A stretch of 8,554 nucleotides of DNA, taken from positions 1-8,554 of the forward strand of contig JAGBSQ010000171.1 in assembly GCA_017631775.1 (NCBI GenBank), read 5' to 3'. The notes below the pieces were generated by a model. It worked only from the letters and a program-made list of their open reading frames with translations, had not been told where the DNA came from and ran no database searches. This DNA is from Clostridia bacterium (lineage in GTDB: Bacteria; Bacillota_A; Clostridia; Oscillospirales; CAG-272). Shown here piece after piece: positions 7,359-8,554 of this stretch (its first letter is position 1; the number at the start of each line of letters is the position of its first letter). The position numbers were made by a program, and so were the translations under genes.

Positions 7359-7390
7359 AAAAGAGCACGAACAAGCGTTCGTGCTCTTTT
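7359..7390. terminator. Bidirectional hairpin terminator between convergent genes
   Basis: AAAAGAGCACGAAC (7359-7372) pairs perfectly with GTTCGTGCTCTTTT (7377-7390) around an AAGC loop, giving a 14-bp stem. Reading +, the stem ends in TTTT and TGATTTTTG follows. Reading -, it ends in TTTT followed by TGTTTTAAAAG. It lies 4 bases after the phosphodiesterase stop and 15 bases past the glutamate dehydrogenase stop, so it can serve both transcripts. Confidence 0.9.
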
Positions 7391-7405
7391 GATTTTTGCA
7401 ATTGA

Positions 7406-8554
7406 TTAAACAACACCGTAAGCGAGCATTGCGTCTGCTACGTTGAGGAAGCCTGCAATGTTTGCGCCTGCTACGAGGTTGCCTTCCATGCCGTACTTCT
7501 TTGCAGCGGCAACGGAGCTGTCGTAGATGTTCTTCATGATGTCCTTGAGCTTTGCGTCAACTTCTGCTGCAGACCAGCTGTAACGCATGGAGTTTTGGGA
7601 CATTTCAAGGCCGGATACGGCAACACCGCCGGCGTTAACTGCCTTAGAGGGAGCAACAACTACGCCGTTTGCTTGCAGGTATGCAACTGCCTCGTTGGTG
7701 GTGGGCATGTTGGAAACCTCAACGTAGTACTTAAGGCCGTTTGCAACCATCTTCTTTGCGTCGTCAAGGTTAACTTCGTTTTGTGTAGCGCAAGGCATAA
7801 TCACGTCAACCTTTTCGCCCCAAGGCTTTTGACCTGCGAAGAAGGGAACACCAAACTTATCTGCATAATCCTCTACGCGGTTGCGGCAGGATGCGCGCAT
7901 TTCCAGCATAAAGTCAATCTTTTCTTGGGTGTTAACACCGTCTTTATCGTAAACGTAACCGTCGGGACCGGAAATGGTAACAACCTTACCGCCAAGCTCG
8001 TTTACCTTAATAACGGTACCCCAAGCAACGTTACCGAAGCCGGAGATTGCAAAGGTCTTGCCTTTGATCTCTTCGCCGTATGTCTTCAGCATTTCAGCGG
8101 TGTAATAAACTGCGCCAAAGCCGGTAGCTTCGGGGCGAATGAGAGAACCGCCATAGGAGCGACCCTTGCCGGTCAGCACGCCGGTGAACTCATCACGCAG
8201 TCTCTTGTATTGACCAAACAGGTAGCCGATCTCGCGTGCGCCTACGCCGATGTCGCCTGCGGGAACGTCGGTATCGGGGCCGATGTATTTTTGAAGCTCG
8301 GTCATAAAGCTTTGGCAAAAGCGCATAACCTCTCCGTCAGACTTGCCCTTGGGGTCAAAGTCGGAGCCGCCCTTACCACCGCCCATGGGGAGGCCGGTCA
8401 AGGAGTTCTTAAAGGTTTGCTCAAAGCCAAGGAACTTAATAATGCTCTCGTTAACAGAAGGATGGAAACGCAGACCACCCTTGTAAGGGCCGATTGCGCC
8501 GTTGAATTGAACACGGAAGCCTCGGTTGACTTGAACCTTGCCGTTATCATCTAC
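7406..8554 (-). CDS. gdhA: Glutamate dehydrogenase, hexameric GdhA type (5' partial)
   Basis: The enzyme interconverts glutamate and 2-oxoglutarate plus ammonium in the cytoplasm, linking nitrogen assimilation or amino-acid fermentation to carbon metabolism. The window shows 382 residues; the frame is still open at the edge. In visible numbering, GPYKGGLRFHPSVN (22-35), GFEQTFKNSLTGLPMGGGKGG (43-63), and DVPAGDIGVG (96-105) are glutamate-site and catalytic motifs. K25, K49, K61 and D101 have the same spacing as K89, K113, K125 and D165 of the Clostridium symbiosum enzyme, so about 64 N-terminal residues are missing and the full length should be about 446. The coenzyme fold shows ISGFGNVAWG, and PCATQNEVN and APSKAVNAGG are present. 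All key residues are intact. NAD or NADP preference cannot be called safely: recalled similarity favours the NAD-using clostridial enzyme, while automatic names usually say NADP. It is convergent with the phosphodiesterase gene. Confidence 0.96.
   Translation of the reverse strand, partial: VDDNGKVQVNRGFRVQFNGAIGPYKGGLRFHPSVNESIIKFLGFEQTFKNSLTGLPMGGGKGGSDFDPKGKSDGEVMRFCQSFMTELQKYIGPDTDVPAGDIGVGAREIGYLFGQYKRLRDEFTGVLTGKGRSYGGSLIRPEATGFGAVYYTAEMLKTYGEEIKGKTFAISGFGNVAWGTVIKVNELGGKVVTISGPDGYVYDKDGVNTQEKIDFMLEMRASCRNRVEDYADKFGVPFFAGQKPWGEKVDVIMPCATQNEVNLDDAKKMVANGLKYYVEVSNMPTTNEAVAYLQANGVVVAPSKAVNAGGVAVSGLEMSQNSMRYSWSAAEVDAKLKDIMKNIYDSSVAAAKKYGMEGNLVAGANIAGFLNVADAMLAYGVV

Overview
The window looks like chromosomal DNA from an anaerobic, Gram-positive-type member of the Clostridia, perhaps an uncultured gut lineage. 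The reasons are a glutamate dehydrogenase that, from memory, closely resembles the Clostridium symbiosum enzyme, strong AGGAGG-type ribosome binding sites, a sigma-A-type promoter, a secreted protein with InlB-type repeats, and no outer-membrane genes. The genus cannot be fixed from sequence alone. No RNA gene, insertion sequence, prophage, CRISPR array or origin was seen. No gene-free stretch exceeds about 215 bases.

Bases 1-4922 hold a two-gene cell-surface or envelope locus on the + strand. The first gene is cut at its 5' side. It encodes an extremely Glu/Tyr-rich protein with four near-perfect 18-residue repeats, a Pro-Ala linker and a C-terminal domain that reads like the C-terminal half of ribosomal protein uL15. 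Seventeen bases after its stop comes a 1373-residue protein with a signal peptide, InlB-type (Listeria-Bacteroides) beta modules, an Fn3-like domain, a helical segment, three predicted membrane helices and a roughly 235-residue acidic tail predicted to be cytoplasmic. The tail carries an 11-residue motif matching the acidic part of the upstream protein, so the two products may be functionally linked. This pair is the least understood and most interesting part of the window. A rho-independent terminator closes the unit.

Bases 5064-7354 are a second + strand operon. A good sigma-A promoter with an extended -10 drives an SLC45/GPH-like major facilitator transporter. Six bases after its stop lies a membrane-anchored glycerophosphodiester phosphodiesterase. 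The pairing suggests uptake or turnover of phosphodiester- or sugar-linked compounds, but the substrate is not determined.

Bases 7406-8554 on the - strand encode most of a hexameric glutamate dehydrogenase, missing about 64 N-terminal residues beyond the window edge. It converges on the phosphodiesterase gene, and one long hairpin between them probably terminates both transcripts.
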